Assembly: GCA_018266615.1 (NCBI GenBank)
Contig: JAFEAB010000105.1
Span: 1-43,245 of the forward strand
Reading direction: 5' to 3'
DNA length: 43,245 nucleotides
DNA from: Bacteroidota bacterium
GTDB taxonomy: Bacteria; Bacteroidota; Bacteroidia; Chitinophagales; Chitinophagaceae
The notes beneath the pieces are model-generated. The model ran no database searches. It had not been told where the DNA came from and saw only the letters and a program-made list of their open reading frames with translations. A program made the translations under genes and the position numbers. Positions 26,222 to 36,360 of this stretch are shown here, piece by piece (the stretch's first letter is position 1; every line of letters starts with the position of its first letter).

Positions 26222-27286
26222 CTATGAATGGGTTGTCAGCTTTTCGGCGTTCTCGGCAAATTGGAGCGCATCAATAAATTCCTGTACTTCGCCGTTCAAA
26301 ACAGAATCAAGGTTGTAAACCGTCATTCCTATGCGGTGATCGGTTACCCTTCCCTGCGGGAAATTGTAGGTCCGGATTTTGGCACTTCGGTCGCCAGTGC
26401 TTACCAGGGTTTTTCTTTGGCGTGAAATGGCTTCTTCTGCTTTACGCACTTCTTCATCATACAGTTTTGTACGCAACATGTCCATTGCTTTTTCGCGATT
26501 GCCGAGCTGGGTGCGTTCGGTTTGGCAAACTACCGTTATCCCGGTTGGCTTATGGGTAAGGAAAACTTTGGTTTCCACTTTGTTTACGTTTTGTCCTCCG
26601 GCACCGCCACTTCGGGCCGTTTCCATCTTCACATCACTTTCCTTTAGTTCAAAATCGATTTCATCGGCCTCGGGCATAACGGCTACGGTGGCGGCGCTGG
26701 TATGTACCCTGCCACTGGCTTCCGTTTCGGGAACGCGTTGCACCCGGTGTACCCCGCTTTCAAATTTCAGCGTGCCATATACATCATCACCTGTTACCTC
26801 TACCTGTACTTCTTTATACCCTCCAACCGTTCCTTCACTTTCGCTCAACAGAGCCGTTTTCCATCCTCTCTTTTCGCAATACTTTAAATACATCCGCATT
26901 AAATCGCCCGCAAATAATGAGGCTTCATCTCCACCGGTTCCGGCCCTGATTTCGAGGATGGCATTTTTTTCATCATAAGGATCTTTCGGAATCAGCATAT
27001 TGCGTAATTCCTTTTCTAACTGCTCCTTATTTTCTTCGAGAGTAGGAAGTTCCTGTTTGGCCATATCCCGCATTTCCTCGTCATCACTCTGGAGTACTTC
27101 TTTATTAAAGCCGATGTCATCCAGCACTTTTACATATTCATTCCTTTTGATAACGATTTTCTCCAGGCTCCGATACTCCTTGCTCATGGCGCTATAGCGT
27201 TTATTGTCGCTCACAATTTCTGGATTGGTGAGCGCAATGGCAAGTTCATCAAAACGGGCTTTTATGGCATCAAGCTTATCAAGCAT
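26222..27286 (-). CDS. prfA: Peptide chain release factor 1
   Basis: I place the start at the ATG of [15 protein letters not shown] (27286; 354 residues), the usual RF1 length. The frame runs open to 27385, but that extension has no similarity to RF1, and a -7 element at 27334-27341 lies inside it. The GGQ motif ([11 protein letters not shown]) that triggers peptidyl-tRNA hydrolysis is present. The codon-recognition segment reads [14 protein letters not shown], with the PxT tripeptide of RF1 (UAA/UAG) rather than the SPF of RF2. It is cytosolic and acts in translation termination. It is divergent from the amidohydrolase gene by 72 bp. Confidence 0.95.
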   Translation of the reverse strand: MLDKLDAIKARFDELAIALTNPEIVSDNKRYSAMSKEYRSLEKIVIKRNEYVKVLDDIGFNKEVLQSDDEEMRDMAKQELPTLEENKEQLEKELRNMLIPKDPYDEKNAILEIRAGTGGDEASLFAGDLMRMYLKYCEKRGWKTALLSESEGTVGGYKEVQVEVTGDDVYGTLKFESGVHRVQRVPETEASGRVHTSAATVAVMPEADEIDFELKESDVKMETARSGGAGGQNVNKVETKVFLTHKPTGITVVCQTERTQLGNREKAMDMLRTKLYDEEVRKAEEAISRQRKTLVSTGDRSAKIRTYNFPQGRVTDHRIGMTVYNLDSVLNGEVQEFIDALQFAENAEKLTTHS

Positions 27287-27333
27287 AGAAGTTATCTGGT
27301 TCTTATGGAGCGGTTCAGTTAATTTGCAGGGCG

Positions 27334-27341
27334 CAAAATTA
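27334..27341 (-). promoter_or_regulatory. -7 promoter element of prfA (TAATTTTG)
   Basis: The minus strand reads TAATTTTG, 47 bp before the chosen prfA start and downstream of the longer alternative start, which it argues against. Confidence 0.45.
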
Positions 27342-27358
27342 AGGATTACCAGTACGTA

Positions 27359-28519
27359 GTGAAAAGGAAACTTACAGCAAACCATATTTTTTCCGGAAAG
27401 GAATACCTGGATCCGGAAACCGTGCTCATTTTTGAGGCAGACCGGTTAATGGATAAAGTTCCCCTGGCAGAAGCGGGCGATGAGGTGGAGATTCTGGCAG
27501 GTACCCTGCTTCCGGGCATGGTGAATGCTCACTGCCACCTGGAGTTGTCACACCTCAAAGGGGTTATCCCCTGCCAAACCGGGCTGGTAGATTTTGTGTT
27601 GGCCTTAATGAGAGAAAGAGAAATGCCCGTTGAAAAAATTGAACAGGCCATAACGGACGCCGACCATCGCATGTGGAATTGCGGGATCCAGGCAGTGGGA
27701 GATATATGTAATACCCGCCATACCATCTCACTAAAAATGAAAAGCCCTATAGCTTATCACAGTTTTATTGAAATAGCCGGATTTCCTCCTGCTGCGGCGG
27801 AGACCCGGTATGAGGCCGGAAAGAAATTATTGCATGAATTTTCATCGCGGCAACTTAATGCCTCCCTAACTGCTCATGCTCCCTATTCAGTATCCAATGC
27901 TCTGCTCCATAAAATTGACTATGCTACCGGGAATGGAATTTTTTCAATCCACAACCAGGAAGTGGAGGAGGAAAACAAATTGTTTCTTAATAAAGAAGGG
28001 GATTTCCTGTGGATGTATTCCGAAATGGGCATCCCGACCAATTCCTTTTCCGCAACAAAAAAATCATCGCTGAAAAGCTGGTTGCCTTTCCTTCATCAAA
28101 AAACTTCGCTGCTGCTGGTGCATAATGTGGCCATTCAGGAGGAGGATATTAATTTTCTCCAGGAATGGATAGCAGCCACCGGATCGAAGGTATATTTCGT
28201 TGTTTGTGCCAATGCAAATGAGTATATATCCGGAAAAATGCCACCCGTAGAAAAATTGATTGAATCGGGAATCCCTATAACCCTTGGAACAGACAGCCTG
28301 GCCTCCAATACCGACCTCAACCTGGCAAACGAAATGAACTTGCTGGAGAATCGATTTCCTTTGGTGGATATAACCCAATGGTTAAAAGCCGTATGTGATA
28401 CCGGATCAAAAGCCCTGCTGCTCAATGATCAATTTGGGAACCTCACAATTGGAAAAACACCGGGGTTGGTACAAATGACCGGCGATAAAGGACGGCGGGA
28501 AATAAAACGAATTATTTAG
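27359..28519 (+). CDS. Metal-dependent amidohydrolase, possibly aminodeoxyfutalosine deaminase-like
   Basis: The 386-residue protein starts with GTG. This start keeps the beta-sandwich strand [16 protein letters not shown] typical of the family, and no ATG lies nearby. TIM-barrel metal site: [10 protein letters not shown] (HxH), TAHAPYS, FSIHNQE and the aspartate in LGTDSLASN. This is the ATZ/TRZ/cytosine-deaminase branch of the amidohydrolase superfamily, which deaminates or hydrolyses heterocycles. The [12 protein letters not shown] form resembles proteins annotated as aminodeoxyfutalosine deaminases (futalosine route to menaquinone). No other mqn gene is in the window, so this sub-assignment is tentative. 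Confidence 0.8.
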   Translation: MKRKLTANHIFSGKEYLDPETVLIFEADRLMDKVPLAEAGDEVEILAGTLLPGMVNAHCHLELSHLKGVIPCQTGLVDFVLALMREREMPVEKIEQAITDADHRMWNCGIQAVGDICNTRHTISLKMKSPIAYHSFIEIAGFPPAAAETRYEAGKKLLHEFSSRQLNASLTAHAPYSVSNALLHKIDYATGNGIFSIHNQEVEEENKLFLNKEGDFLWMYSEMGIPTNSFSATKKSSLKSWLPFLHQKTSLLLVHNVAIQEEDINFLQEWIAATGSKVYFVVCANANEYISGKMPPVEKLIESGIPITLGTDSLASNTDLNLANEMNLLENRFPLVDITQWLKAVCDTGSKALLLNDQFGNLTIGKTPGLVQMTGDKGRREIKRII

Positions 28520-28571
28520 CAATAGGTTAACCGGGAATGCATGAGGAGGGTTTAAAAGTTTCAACGCACTA

Positions 28572-28593
28572 CGGTTTCATGGCATGGAAACCG
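28572..28593. other. Hairpin between convergent genes
   Basis: A 7-bp perfect stem CGGTTTC / GAAACCG encloses an 8-nt loop between the amidohydrolase (+) and the stop of recO (-). No T-run follows on either strand, so a terminator role is unproven. Confidence 0.35.
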
Positions 28594-28594
28594 A

Positions 28595-29329
28595 TTATAA
28601 AACTTCATTCAGTACCTGTAGCGTGCGCAGCTTTTTAAAGCCGGGGATGTGCAGCGTATAATATTCTTCCATGGCATGTAAAAGAGTTCTTCTTACCTGT
28701 TTGTTTAATGGCAATTGCACCAGTTCGCCCGGATGCTGCATTTTCAATAATTCTGAAATAGTTTCCGCCATTGAGGTATCCAGGAAATGGGAATGAGGGG
28801 GTGGTTCTTTTATAAAAGTGCCTTCGCTGAGATCGAGGTAAAAAGGAGGAGTAAGATTGGGGTTTGATTGAGGTCGAAATCCCAGGAAATGGGTCAGGTG
28901 TAAGGAAAAGAATAATGGGAAATTGGCAGCCACGGCTGGTTCTGCGGTATCGAGGTGAAGGAGGGCGTCTTCTGTAAAATCAAACAAATGGGTATTTTCT
29001 TCGGGCTGCCTGATTGATTTATGGAGGAGTTCAATCATAAAAAGTGCAATGTTATTTTTTATAACATCCGAAAAAAGATGATGAAACAGGATGGCCCAGG
29101 AGGCTTCTTTTACGCGCTGCAGATTCTTCTGATCCTGGTGGTAAACAACCATATCCAGCACCGCAGCAGGCTGGAACATGCCGGCTTTGGTTCCTCCCTT
29201 TTTTTGTGTCCTCACCCCGTTTATCAGGTAGGTTTGCAGACCAAACCGGCAGGTGAGTGCAGTAACTACCAGGCTGGTTTCACCATACTTAACCGTTTGG
29301 AGGATGATGGCTTTTGTTTGATGCGTCAT
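28595..29329 (-). CDS. recO: DNA repair protein RecO
   Basis: The 244-residue protein has the normal RecO length. The N-terminal OB fold is evident in TKAIILQTVKYGETSLVVTALT, GLQTYLINGVR and the LDMVVYHQ strand. The C-terminal helical part has FFSLHLTHFLGFRPQ, common in Bacteroidota RecO. RecO loads RecA on SSB-coated single-stranded DNA with RecR in gap repair. The zinc-finger cysteines seen in some RecO proteins are not evident. It is divergent from the RND transporter (77 bp). Confidence 0.88.
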   Translation of the reverse strand: MTHQTKAIILQTVKYGETSLVVTALTCRFGLQTYLINGVRTQKKGGTKAGMFQPAAVLDMVVYHQDQKNLQRVKEASWAILFHHLFSDVIKNNIALFMIELLHKSIRQPEENTHLFDFTEDALLHLDTAEPAVAANFPLFFSLHLTHFLGFRPQSNPNLTPPFYLDLSEGTFIKEPPPHSHFLDTSMAETISELLKMQHPGELVQLPLNKQVRRTLLHAMEEYYTLHIPGFKKLRTLQVLNEVL

Positions 29330-29406
29330 ATACTTTTAAGGTCGGTTTCCGGTGTATTCGGATGTAAATATCTTTCTTTGCAGATTATTTATAGAATACG
29401 CGGCGT

Positions 29407-31752
29407 ATGTGGAAAAAATTAGGTTTCCTTGTTCTTAAACACCGGGTAGCCCTTCTTCTTTTACTTTTGGCAACCACCGGGCTGATGGGCTACTTTGCTT
29501 CAAAAGTGAAGTTAAGCTACGAATTTTCAAAAGCCATCCCGGTTGATAACCCCAAATACCAGGATTACCTCCGGTTTCGGAAAACTTTTGGGGATGACGG
29601 GAACATCCTGGTACTGGGGATAAAGACCCATAAACTTTTCGAAGAAAAAACATTTACGCTTTACCGTAAGTTACAGAATGATATTCGAAGCCAGAAATTT
29701 ATTGAGGATGTATTGGGTGTCCCCGGTGCGGTGGTGCTGATGAAAGACAGCCTGGCCGAAAAACTGGTTGCGAAGAAAATATTCGACAGTACCCTCCGCA
29801 GCCAGTCGGCACTGGATAGCGCCAAGGCTGTTTTCGAGAATCTCCCTTTTTATAAAAGCCTGCTGTATAACCCTAACAGTAAGGCATACCTGATGGCTGT
29901 GCGCATCAATAAGGATGTGTTGAATTCTCCGGGCCGGTCAAAGGTGGTAGAAGGGATAAACCGGGCTGCGGACGAATTTCAAAAGAACACCGGAATTGAA
30001 GTACACCTCAGCGGGTTACCGCTGATTCGCACGATGATTGCCGATCGCATCCAGAAAGAAATGAAAATTTTTCTCTTCTGTTCCCTGGCCCTAAGTGTAC
30101 TCATCCTGATGATGTTCTTCCGGTCGGTTTCCACCACCCTGCTTTCGATGCTGGTTGTAATGATAGGCGTAGTTTGGACCCTCGCACTCATTTATCTTTT
30201 TGGCTATAAAATAACCCTGCTTACGGCACTCATTCCTTCTCTTGTGGTGGTTATTGGAATTCCAAATTGTATTTATTTCATCAATAAGTACCATACGGCG
30301 TATATCGCAGGGGCCCAGCCTAACGAGAAAGAAAGAAAACAGGAAGCCCTGGTAGCCATGGTGAGTAAAATGGGTGTGGTAACTTTATTTTGTAACCTGA
30401 CGGCCGCCATTGGATTTGCCGTTTTTGCTCTTACCAAAAGCGCCATCCTAAATGAATTTGGGGCCGTGGCGGGTATAAGCATCATGCTCATTTTTGTGAT
30501 CTCCTTTATCCTCCTTCCTGCCGCACTCAGCTTTTTGCCAGCCCCCAAACCACGGGAACTGAAATATCTTACCAACCGGTTTATTACCCATTTGTTGGAT
30601 AAAATTGAAAACTGGACGGTTCACCACAAAGGTTGGATCATTGGAACCACTGCCGTTGTTTTGGTATTTGCCATTCTGGGTTTGATGAAACTTAAATCGG
30701 TGGGGTATATTGTAGATGACCTGCCCAAAAAGGATAAAATTTACACTGACCTAAAATTTTTTGAGCAAAACTTTAAAGGAGTGATGCCTTTGGAAATTAT
30801 TGTGGACACAAAAAAGAAGAATGGCCTAACCGGAATGCGGGCTTTAAAAGTGTATGAAAAAGTAGATTCCCTGGATGCCTTTATTGCCCGTTTACCCGAA
30901 ACCAACCGCCCCCTTTCCGTTGCTGAAGGTTTAAAATTTGCCAAACAGGCATTTTATGAAAACGACTCCACCCAATACTTAATGCCCAATGCCTTTGATG
31001 GTGCCTTTGTGGCCGATTACCTGCGCCCTTCCTCCGGAGGTAAAACCAATAACCTGTCTAAAATGATGACTTCCTTTATAGACAGTTCCCGGCAACGTAC
31101 CCGCCTAAGCGTGAATATGGCCGATGTAGGAACCATTGAGCTGCCCGAGGTGATTGATACAATTAAAAAAGAGTGTAACCGGATTTTTGACAGCTCACAA
31201 TACCATATAACCTATACCGGCGCCAGCATTACCTTTTTAGAAGGGAGTAAATTTATTATTAATGGATTGAAAGAGAGCATCTTATGGGCATTTGGCCTGA
31301 TTGCCCTTTGTATGCTTTACCTGTTTAAATCGGCTCGAATCGTGGCCTGCTCCCTTATCCCCAACATCATTCCCCTGGTTATAACGGCTGGAATTATGGG
31401 CTGGGCCGGGGTGCCATTAAAGCCTTCTACCGTACTGGTTTTCAGTGTGGCATTGGGGATTGCCATTGATATTACCATCCGTTTCCTGGTCAGTTACCGG
31501 CAAGACCTGTCGCATTTTAATGGCGATATTGAGAAAACCGTACGTAGTACCGTGCATCAAACAGGAATAAGTATAATATATACTGCACTGGTTCTCACAG
31601 CCGGTTTTGTCATTTTTTGTGCCAGTAGTTTTGGAGGTACGTTTGCTTTGGGCTGGCTTACCTCGGTTACCCTGGTAACGGCTACCCTTACCAACCTAAC
31701 CTTGTTGCCGGTATTGTTATTAATTACCACTCATAAAAAAAACCAACGCTGA
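29407..31752 (+). CDS. RND superfamily transporter (MMPL/SSD type)
   Basis: The 781-residue protein shows the repeated RND layout: one N-terminal helix (about 13-32), a periplasmic domain (33-220), a five-helix bundle (about 220-372) with the PSLVVVIGIPNCIYFINKY segment, then a second helix (409-427), a second periplasmic domain and a final bundle (about 625-775) with the SVALGIAIDITIRFLVSY segment. These are typical of the sterol-sensing/MMPL branch that moves lipids or other hydrophobic molecules using the proton motive force. It is smaller than AcrB-type pumps, and no membrane-fusion or outer-membrane partner is adjacent. Substrate unknown. A terminator hairpin overlaps its stop codon. Confidence 0.85.
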   Translation: MWKKLGFLVLKHRVALLLLLLATTGLMGYFASKVKLSYEFSKAIPVDNPKYQDYLRFRKTFGDDGNILVLGIKTHKLFEEKTFTLYRKLQNDIRSQKFIEDVLGVPGAVVLMKDSLAEKLVAKKIFDSTLRSQSALDSAKAVFENLPFYKSLLYNPNSKAYLMAVRINKDVLNSPGRSKVVEGINRAADEFQKNTGIEVHLSGLPLIRTMIADRIQKEMKIFLFCSLALSVLILMMFFRSVSTTLLSMLVVMIGVVWTLALIYLFGYKITLLTALIPSLVVVIGIPNCIYFINKYHTAYIAGAQPNEKERKQEALVAMVSKMGVVTLFCNLTAAIGFAVFALTKSAILNEFGAVAGISIMLIFVISFILLPAALSFLPAPKPRELKYLTNRFITHLLDKIENWTVHHKGWIIGTTAVVLVFAILGLMKLKSVGYIVDDLPKKDKIYTDLKFFEQNFKGVMPLEIIVDTKKKNGLTGMRALKVYEKVDSLDAFIARLPETNRPLSVAEGLKFAKQAFYENDSTQYLMPNAFDGAFVADYLRPSSGGKTNNLSKMMTSFIDSSRQRTRLSVNMADVGTIELPEVIDTIKKECNRIFDSSQYHITYTGASITFLEGSKFIINGLKESILWAFGLIALCMLYLFKSARIVACSLIPNIIPLVITAGIMGWAGVPLKPSTVLVFSVALGIAIDITIRFLVSYRQDLSHFNGDIEKTVRSTVHQTGISIIYTALVLTAGFVIFCASSFGGTFALGWLTSVTLVTATLTNLTLLPVLLLITTHKKNQR

Positions 31753-31777
31753 TTGCAGCATACAGCAATCTTTTTTT
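31751..31777 (+). terminator. Intrinsic terminator overlapping the RND transporter stop codon
   Basis: A 6-bp stem GATTGC / GCAATC with an 8-nt loop is directly followed by seven T. The stem starts at the second base of the TGA stop. Confidence 0.75.
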
Positions 31778-31852
31778 GTCAATATCCTGTTAAATGATGT
31801 TTTTTCAGCTTTCTAAGCTATCTTGCACATTCTTAAAACGAAACAGACTTTT

Positions 31853-34800
31853 ATGAGAAAAATTTTCCTAGGTTTTTTCTTTGCAATTTTTTGCACCCTA
31901 GGCGCTCTGGCTCAAACAGTTATAACGGGCCAGGTTACAGATGCCAACGGGAAAGCACTGGCAAATGCCTCCGTAACCATTTTAGGTTCAAAATCAGCGG
32001 CAGCGCTTACAGGTAACGACGGTTCATTCCGCATCTCCGTACCTGCAAATGCCAAAGCCCTTGTTTTTTCCTATACAGGAATGGAAAGCGTTACCGAAAG
32101 TATTAACGGACGGAACTCCATCTCTGTAACACTCCACCTTAAACAAAGCGATTTGAGTGAAGTGGTTGTAACAGGGATCACCCGCGTTCGTAAATCGCAA
32201 TACGCTGGTGCCGCCACTAAAATTGATGACAAACAATTAAAAGATAAACCCGTAGGTTCTTTCGATCAGATCCTGCAAGGTAGGGCGCCTGGTGTTACTA
32301 CCTTAACCAGTTCGGGCCAGCCGGGTACTGCTTCTACGGTAATTATCCGTGGCCAGGGTTCTATCCAGGGTGGAACCGATCCGCTTTATGTAGTGGATGG
32401 AATTCCCATTGAGGCCGCAGCCTTCCAGGGATTAAACCCCAACGATTTCCTTTCCGTGGATATCCTTCGCGATGCGAGTGCAACTGCACTGTACGGATCG
32501 AGAGGTTCTGCCGGGGTAATTGTAATCACCACCAAACGCGGTACTGCCGGTAAACTTAAATTGAGTTATGCCGGACAGATGGGTATTAAATCAAAACCTG
32601 ATTTTGCCTTCCGCCCCATGAATACCACCGAGCTTTTGAAAGCACAGGAAGCTTATGGTAAAATTGTAGGTTCCAGCGCAAGCACTACTACTCTTCCTGG
32701 ATGGTATTATTCTACTGAGAATCCTCGTTATGCTACCCTCACCCCTGCACAACAGGCGGCTGAAGCGCATATTTATGATTCCATCCAATCGATCAACACC
32801 AACTGGTATGATGAAATTTTCCGGAATGGTACATTTAGCAACCACGAAATTCGTTTGAGCGGTGGTACCGGAAAAACCCGTTTCAATAGCAGCATAGCCT
32901 TGTATAACGAGCAGGGAACTACGCTTCGTACCGATATGAAACGCGTTACCAGCTTAACCGGTCTTGATTATGCTGATGATAAATTCACCTATGGCCTTAC
33001 CTTAAGCCTTGGATATTCGAAGCGCGACTTCCAACAAAGCGCGACTTCCAACAACCTGGGTAACCCCTTCCTGTTTAGTGTAGTGAATGTGCCTTATACC
33101 CGGGCAAAAAATGATGACGGAAGCTGGGCGGTTGGCCCAACAGGCAGCCCTACCTTCTCTGCTGCTAACTCGTTGGATTTAACCTCTAAGGATATTAACT
33201 CCAACAACCAGTTTAAAGGTATCCTGAGCATGAATTTGAATTACAAAATCATGGATTACCTGTCGATCGGTTTAAATACCGGTGCCGATTTCAGGGAAAC
33301 GCAGAACACCAATTATGGTGCGAAGGATGCATGGGTTCGTATAAACTCTACCAGTATTACGGGTAAAGCCGGGTTCCAGGCAGAAGGTTTAAGCCGGAAC
33401 TTTATTGGAACCGTTCGTCCAAACCTAACGTTCCACAAGATTTTCCAGGATAAACACGATTTAGATGTATCGGTTTATGGAGAATATGTAACCAGCGTGT
33501 TTAAGTCATTTAACTTCACCGGTTATGGTACCGATCCAAAAAGGCCAAACACTCCGGCAGCAACCACACAGGGTAATGCGGTTAACCAACTTTATTCTGT
33601 AGTAGGTGGTGGACGGAGCCGCAGCAGCATTTTGTCTGGACTGGCACTTTTGCGTTATACCTATAATGGAAAATATACCCTTACCGGGTCGTTCCGTAGG
33701 GATGGTTCTTCTAAACTTCCTTCCGAAACCCGCTGGCAGTCATTCTGGTCTGTGGGTGGTATCTGGGATGCAACCAAAGAAAAATTCCTCGAAAATTCGA
33801 ATTTCGTGAATGTGCTTCGGGTTAAATTGAGCTATGGTGGATCGGGTAATGCCGATAATTTCCCTGGCGGCGATTATCCTTATCAGGCACAATACTCCCA
33901 AGGTTCTTATTCGGGTCTTCAAACCATTGTGGCCATTACTCCGGGTAACCCCGAGTTGAAATGGGAAACCACCTGGGTAACCAACCTCGGTATTGATTTC
34001 GAACTGTGGAAAAGGAGAATTTATGGAGATTTGAATCTGTATAATAAAGTTACTAAAGACCTTTTCGTTCAAAAAACACTTTCTGCAGTTTCCGGATTTG
34101 GTTCTATCGATCAGAACCTGGGTAAACTGGGTAACAAAGGGGTTGAACTTAACCTGAACGTGGATGTGGTTCGTAATAATAAAGTTACCTGGACTGTTTT
34201 TGGCAACCTGGGTTATAATAAAAACGAAGTACTTAGCTTAGGTGGGGAACCTCCGTACGAAGTAGGTACTGAATTGATTACAAAAGGTTTGCCGCTTGGT
34301 ACCCACTACGAAGTAAAATGGGCTGGTGTAGATGCTGCTACCGGAAAACCGCTTTACTACGATAAAGATGGTAACATTACGGATAACTACGATGCGGATG
34401 CTCGGGTTCAGACATTCGGAACCTGGGATGCTCCCTGGAAAGGTGGTTTTGGAACCCGCGTTTCTTACAAAGGTTTCGACCTCTCTACTTTGTTTAGCTG
34501 GCAGAAAGGCGCTACCAAGGTAGATAACATGGAATACTTCATGGAAAATCCGGTTGGATTCCTTGCCAATGGTTATAACCAAAGTTCCGACCTCGTATTC
34601 TGGCAAAAGCCCGGAGATATCGTGAACACCCCCAGCCCGTTGTATGGTGTTAACTTCAGCTCGAAGATTATCCATAACGCCGATTTCCTCCGTCTTCGGG
34701 ATGTAACCCTGGCCTATACACTGCCACGTGCTACACTGGCCAAAACCAAGGTTATCTCCAACGCAAGAATCTATGTTCAGGGTAGTAACCTGTTCATCTG

Positions 34801-34906
34801 GACAAAATGGAGGGGACCAGATCCTGAAGCAGGTTCTGTTAACCTTAACCTGAGTGAATATCCTAATCCCCGCGCCTTTACAGCCGGAATTGAAGTCACT
34901 TTCTAA
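31853..34906 (+). CDS. SusC/RagA-type TonB-dependent outer-membrane receptor
   Basis: I chose the ATG at 31853 (1017 residues) because it begins the signal peptide MRKIFLGFFFAIFCTLGALAQ; an in-frame TTG at 31823 would only add residues in front. Domains: carboxypeptidase-D-regulatory-like beta sandwich (about 22-105, ITGQVTDANGKALANASVTI); plug with ITRVRKSQYAGAATKI, GRAPGVTTLTSSGQPGT, DPLYVVDGIPI and the SusC hallmark DILRDASATALYGSRGSAGVI; then the 22-strand-type barrel to the end. It forms the ligand-import channel driven by TonB. It starts a SusC-SusD-lipoprotein operon. No ECF sigma/anti-sigma pair or sensor is adjacent. The ligand cannot be read from the sequence. Confidence 0.95.
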   Translation: MRKIFLGFFFAIFCTLGALAQTVITGQVTDANGKALANASVTILGSKSAAALTGNDGSFRISVPANAKALVFSYTGMESVTESINGRNSISVTLHLKQSDLSEVVVTGITRVRKSQYAGAATKIDDKQLKDKPVGSFDQILQGRAPGVTTLTSSGQPGTASTVIIRGQGSIQGGTDPLYVVDGIPIEAAAFQGLNPNDFLSVDILRDASATALYGSRGSAGVIVITTKRGTAGKLKLSYAGQMGIKSKPDFAFRPMNTTELLKAQEAYGKIVGSSASTTTLPGWYYSTENPRYATLTPAQQAAEAHIYDSIQSINTNWYDEIFRNGTFSNHEIRLSGGTGKTRFNSSIALYNEQGTTLRTDMKRVTSLTGLDYADDKFTYGLTLSLGYSKRDFQQSATSNNLGNPFLFSVVNVPYTRAKNDDGSWAVGPTGSPTFSAANSLDLTSKDINSNNQFKGILSMNLNYKIMDYLSIGLNTGADFRETQNTNYGAKDAWVRINSTSITGKAGFQAEGLSRNFIGTVRPNLTFHKIFQDKHDLDVSVYGEYVTSVFKSFNFTGYGTDPKRPNTPAATTQGNAVNQLYSVVGGGRSRSSILSGLALLRYTYNGKYTLTGSFRRDGSSKLPSETRWQSFWSVGGIWDATKEKFLENSNFVNVLRVKLSYGGSGNADNFPGGDYPYQAQYSQGSYSGLQTIVAITPGNPELKWETTWVTNLGIDFELWKRRIYGDLNLYNKVTKDLFVQKTLSAVSGFGSIDQNLGKLGNKGVELNLNVDVVRNNKVTWTVFGNLGYNKNEVLSLGGEPPYEVGTELITKGLPLGTHYEVKWAGVDAATGKPLYYDKDGNITDNYDADARVQTFGTWDAPWKGGFGTRVSYKGFDLSTLFSWQKGATKVDNMEYFMENPVGFLANGYNQSSDLVFWQKPGDIVNTPSPLYGVNFSSKIIHNADFLRLRDVTLAYTLPRATLAKTKVISNARIYVQGSNLFIWTKWRGPDPEAGSVNLNLSEYPNPRAFTAGIEVTF

Positions 34907-34929
34907 TTCACTAAACAAGAAAATTGTAT

Positions 34930-36330
34930 ATGATAACGAAAAAATATTTTATACTCCTGCTGGCTGGGTTTAGTATTCTCTCCAGTTGTAAAAAGGAGCT
35001 TGACCAAAATCCTTACGATACCTTCAACGAGGCCAATGCCTTCCAAACTATTGAAGATATCAATAAAGGTGTAAATGGCGCTTATGGCCGTTACGGCGCT
35101 TATGCAAACGATATGTATGTGAGCGCCCTGGTTTCAGATGAAGCCAAACTGGGTATCAATAACTCCGGTCAGGGAGCTTTAACTTACCGCTATCAGTATG
35201 CATCTGATGCTACTACCGGTGGTGATGTTACCTCTGCTTTTTATGATTATTATTCCCTGATTGATCAGGTAAACAGGGTGCTGCCTAAAGTTGCTACTGC
35301 AATAGCCGCAAACCCTGCAGAAGAAGCAAGCCGCGATTCCTATAAAGCCCAGCTTTTAGCCCTCCGCGGAATTGCCCATTTTGAACTGATGAGGAACTAC
35401 TGCGGGGTTTATGACCCGGCAGCCCTGGGTGTTCCAATTATGACGCAATCTGAAGTTTTTGCAAAACCTGCCCGTAATACCATGGGCGAAGTGATGACCC
35501 AGATCGAAACCGACCTGAGTGATGCGAAAACCCTGTTGCCTGCCGTAACACCGGGTACCTTTAGCGATACCGCGCTGAATAAGATTAGTGTTGCAGGATT
35601 CCAGGCGCGGATTGCCCTTTATAAAGGGGATTACGCTGCGGCAATCACCTATGCTACAGAAGTAATCAATTCGAATGTGAAGCCACTTGTTGATGCAAGC
35701 ACCTTCCCTCTGATTTGGACAGACCAGAGTACGGCAGAACTTTTGTTCCGTATCCGGTATGCCACTTCAAGTGCCATCGGCAGTTTATGGACTACCACCA
35801 GCAACTCAATCTATATCTCCCCATCCGATAAGTTATTGGATGCATACGATCCCGATAATGATATCCGCTTCGATTCTTATTTTGCCGGTTTGGGTGGAAG
35901 CCCGGTAGTTTACAAATTTTTCATTTCTGCCCGTGGTGGACGCGTGGTTGATATGAAAGCGCTTCGTACTGCAGAAATCTATCTTATCCGTGCAGAAGCG
36001 TATGCAAAATCTGCCTCTCCCAACCTTACTTTGGGTGCCGATGATTTGAATGCACTGCGTGCGATGAGGATTAACGGATACACGCCTGAATCTTTTGCTA
36101 CTGCAACCGATTTGATTAATGCCGTAATGGAAGAAAGATACAAGGAACTGTGCTTTGAAGGTTTCCGTATTTATGACCTTAAACGTAATAACCTGCCAGT
36201 TAACAGGGCTTCAACCGATGCTGCCCCCGAATGGCAAACTTTACCGGCTGGAAACTATCGTTTTGTATTCCCAATCCCGAATTCTGAAATCCTGGTTAAT
36301 CCCAACATGGTTCAGAACCCGGGTTATTAA
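34930..36330 (+). CDS. SusD/RagB family nutrient-binding outer-membrane lipoprotein
   Basis: I chose the ATG at 34930 (466 residues), which opens the lipoprotein signal with cysteine C20 (ILSSC). A TTG two codons upstream is also in frame. The SusD fold is seen in KELDQNPYDTFNEANAFQTIEDINKGVNGAYG, the TPR-like helix LRGIAHFELMRNYCGVY, and the C-terminal EIYLIRAEAYAK, ERYKELCFEGFRIYDLKR and FPIPNSEILVNPNMVQNPGY motifs. It acts as the surface lid of the SusC channel. The gap to susC is 23 bp, so the two are co-transcribed. Confidence 0.95.
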   Translation: MITKKYFILLLAGFSILSSCKKELDQNPYDTFNEANAFQTIEDINKGVNGAYGRYGAYANDMYVSALVSDEAKLGINNSGQGALTYRYQYASDATTGGDVTSAFYDYYSLIDQVNRVLPKVATAIAANPAEEASRDSYKAQLLALRGIAHFELMRNYCGVYDPAALGVPIMTQSEVFAKPARNTMGEVMTQIETDLSDAKTLLPAVTPGTFSDTALNKISVAGFQARIALYKGDYAAAITYATEVINSNVKPLVDASTFPLIWTDQSTAELLFRIRYATSSAIGSLWTTTSNSIYISPSDKLLDAYDPDNDIRFDSYFAGLGGSPVVYKFFISARGGRVVDMKALRTAEIYLIRAEAYAKSASPNLTLGADDLNALRAMRINGYTPESFATATDLINAVMEERYKELCFEGFRIYDLKRNNLPVNRASTDAAPEWQTLPAGNYRFVFPIPNSEILVNPNMVQNPGY

Positions 36331-36360
36331 TAGCTATTACTAAAAAATCAAATTAAGTAT

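Noticed and set aside
26379..26978. 199-codon plus-strand ORF
   Set aside because: It is fully antisense to prfA, whose GGQ and PxT motifs prove the coding strand. The ORF composition is serine-rich shadow sequence.
27287..27385. Longer prfA start (387 residues)
   Set aside because: The extra residues do not resemble RF1, and a TAnnTTTG element lies within this segment. The normal RF1 length is obtained from 27286.
28572..28593. Terminator between the amidohydrolase and recO
   Set aside because: The stem is perfect but no T-run follows on either strand, so it is listed only as a hairpin.
34238..34918. 226-codon minus-strand ORF
   Set aside because: It is antisense to the C-terminal barrel of the SusC gene and has no recognisable domain.
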